A stretch of 64,000 nt of DNA from Anastrepha obliqua. Lineage: Eukaryota > Arthropoda > Insecta > Diptera > Tephritidae. Of the stretch, positions 63,948-64,000 are shown piece by piece (the stretch's first letter is position 1; the number at the start of each line of letters is the position of its first letter). Location of the stretch: positions 42,134,044 to 42,198,043 of the forward strand of contig NC_072897.1 of NCBI RefSeq assembly GCF_027943255.1, given 5' to 3'. The notes below the pieces were generated by a model. It searched no databases. It saw only the letters and a list, made by a program, of their open reading frames with translations, and was not told the DNA's origin. Both the position numbers and the translations under genes were made by a program.

Positions 63948-64000
63948 TATATAAAATTAAGTCAACTTTTTGTGTGTGTTCGCTAACCGGCCGTGTCTTT
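63948..64000 (+). mobile_element. Possible start of another Helitron, truncated by the window
   Basis: TATATAAAATTAAGTCAACT followed by TTTTTGTGTGTGTTCGC resembles a Helitron left end in plus orientation, missing its first bases where the minus-strand Helitron abuts it. Only 53 bp are visible. Confidence 0.35.

Overview
This is a eukaryotic, AT-rich, repeat-dense stretch of insect genome, most likely from a true fruit fly (Tephritidae) or a close dipteran. The pointers are a tRNA-derived SINE of a type I associate with tephritids (1478-1695 and pieces near 37.4 and 38.1 kb), an insect errantivirus, ProtoP/1360-like P-superfamily transposons, and R1, Jockey and LOA-like LINEs. I recognise no host protein-coding gene, rRNA or functional tRNA. 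Almost everything that can be identified is a transposable element, many inserted inside one another. Family names rest on protein motifs and terminal structures read by eye; no database search was possible.

Left part (1-15.5 kb): a decayed 17.6/297-like Gypsy element (LTR to 2741, Ser-type primer site, leader with hairpin repeats, gag and protease remnants). A 2-kb foldback element (3419-5395) sits in its leader. An R1-clade LINE (6998-15343, 14-bp target duplication) sits in its protease, and that LINE is itself split by a Jockey-clade LINE (10446-13483, 48-bp duplication). A hAT-like remnant with one recognisable first exon follows (15.5-17.3 kb).

Centre (17.3-36.7 kb): a 1.7-kb minisatellite with higher-order structure, then a Helitron left terminus (19354) followed by a 120-129-bp tandem array and about 950 bp of a TATGT pentanucleotide repeat. 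Next is a CACAC-ended DNA transposon with 4-bp duplications (21909-24526), which carries a TTAA-flanked piggyBac-like non-autonomous element (23670-24354). A frameshifted Helitron Rep-helicase gene (24685-28433) is then joined tail-first to the start of a second, oppositely oriented Helitron (28433-30034). A second copy of the Gypsy-A LTR (30035-35560) is split by a LOA-like LINE (30138-35262, 13-bp duplication). A foldback mariner ends the block (35592-36653).

Right part (38.9-58.3 kb): a ProtoP-like transposon (38890-58272, duplication AGTATTA) contains a second, related element (39549-53092, duplication GTGATAC). That element contains both an apparently complete errantivirus (41107-48839, LTRs identical by eye, duplication TACA) and a third element of the family (50292-52277, duplication CGACACG). 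A P-type transposase remnant and two Tc1-like elements lie in the outer element. Beyond it are another foldback mariner (58519-60433), about 1.6 kb with no recognised feature, and a minus-strand Helitron (62068-63947) that abuts what looks like another Helitron start at the window edge.

The only long open frames that look potentially functional are the errantivirus gag, pol and env genes. The Jockey ORF2 is open but seems to lack a short RT segment. All other element genes are visibly broken.
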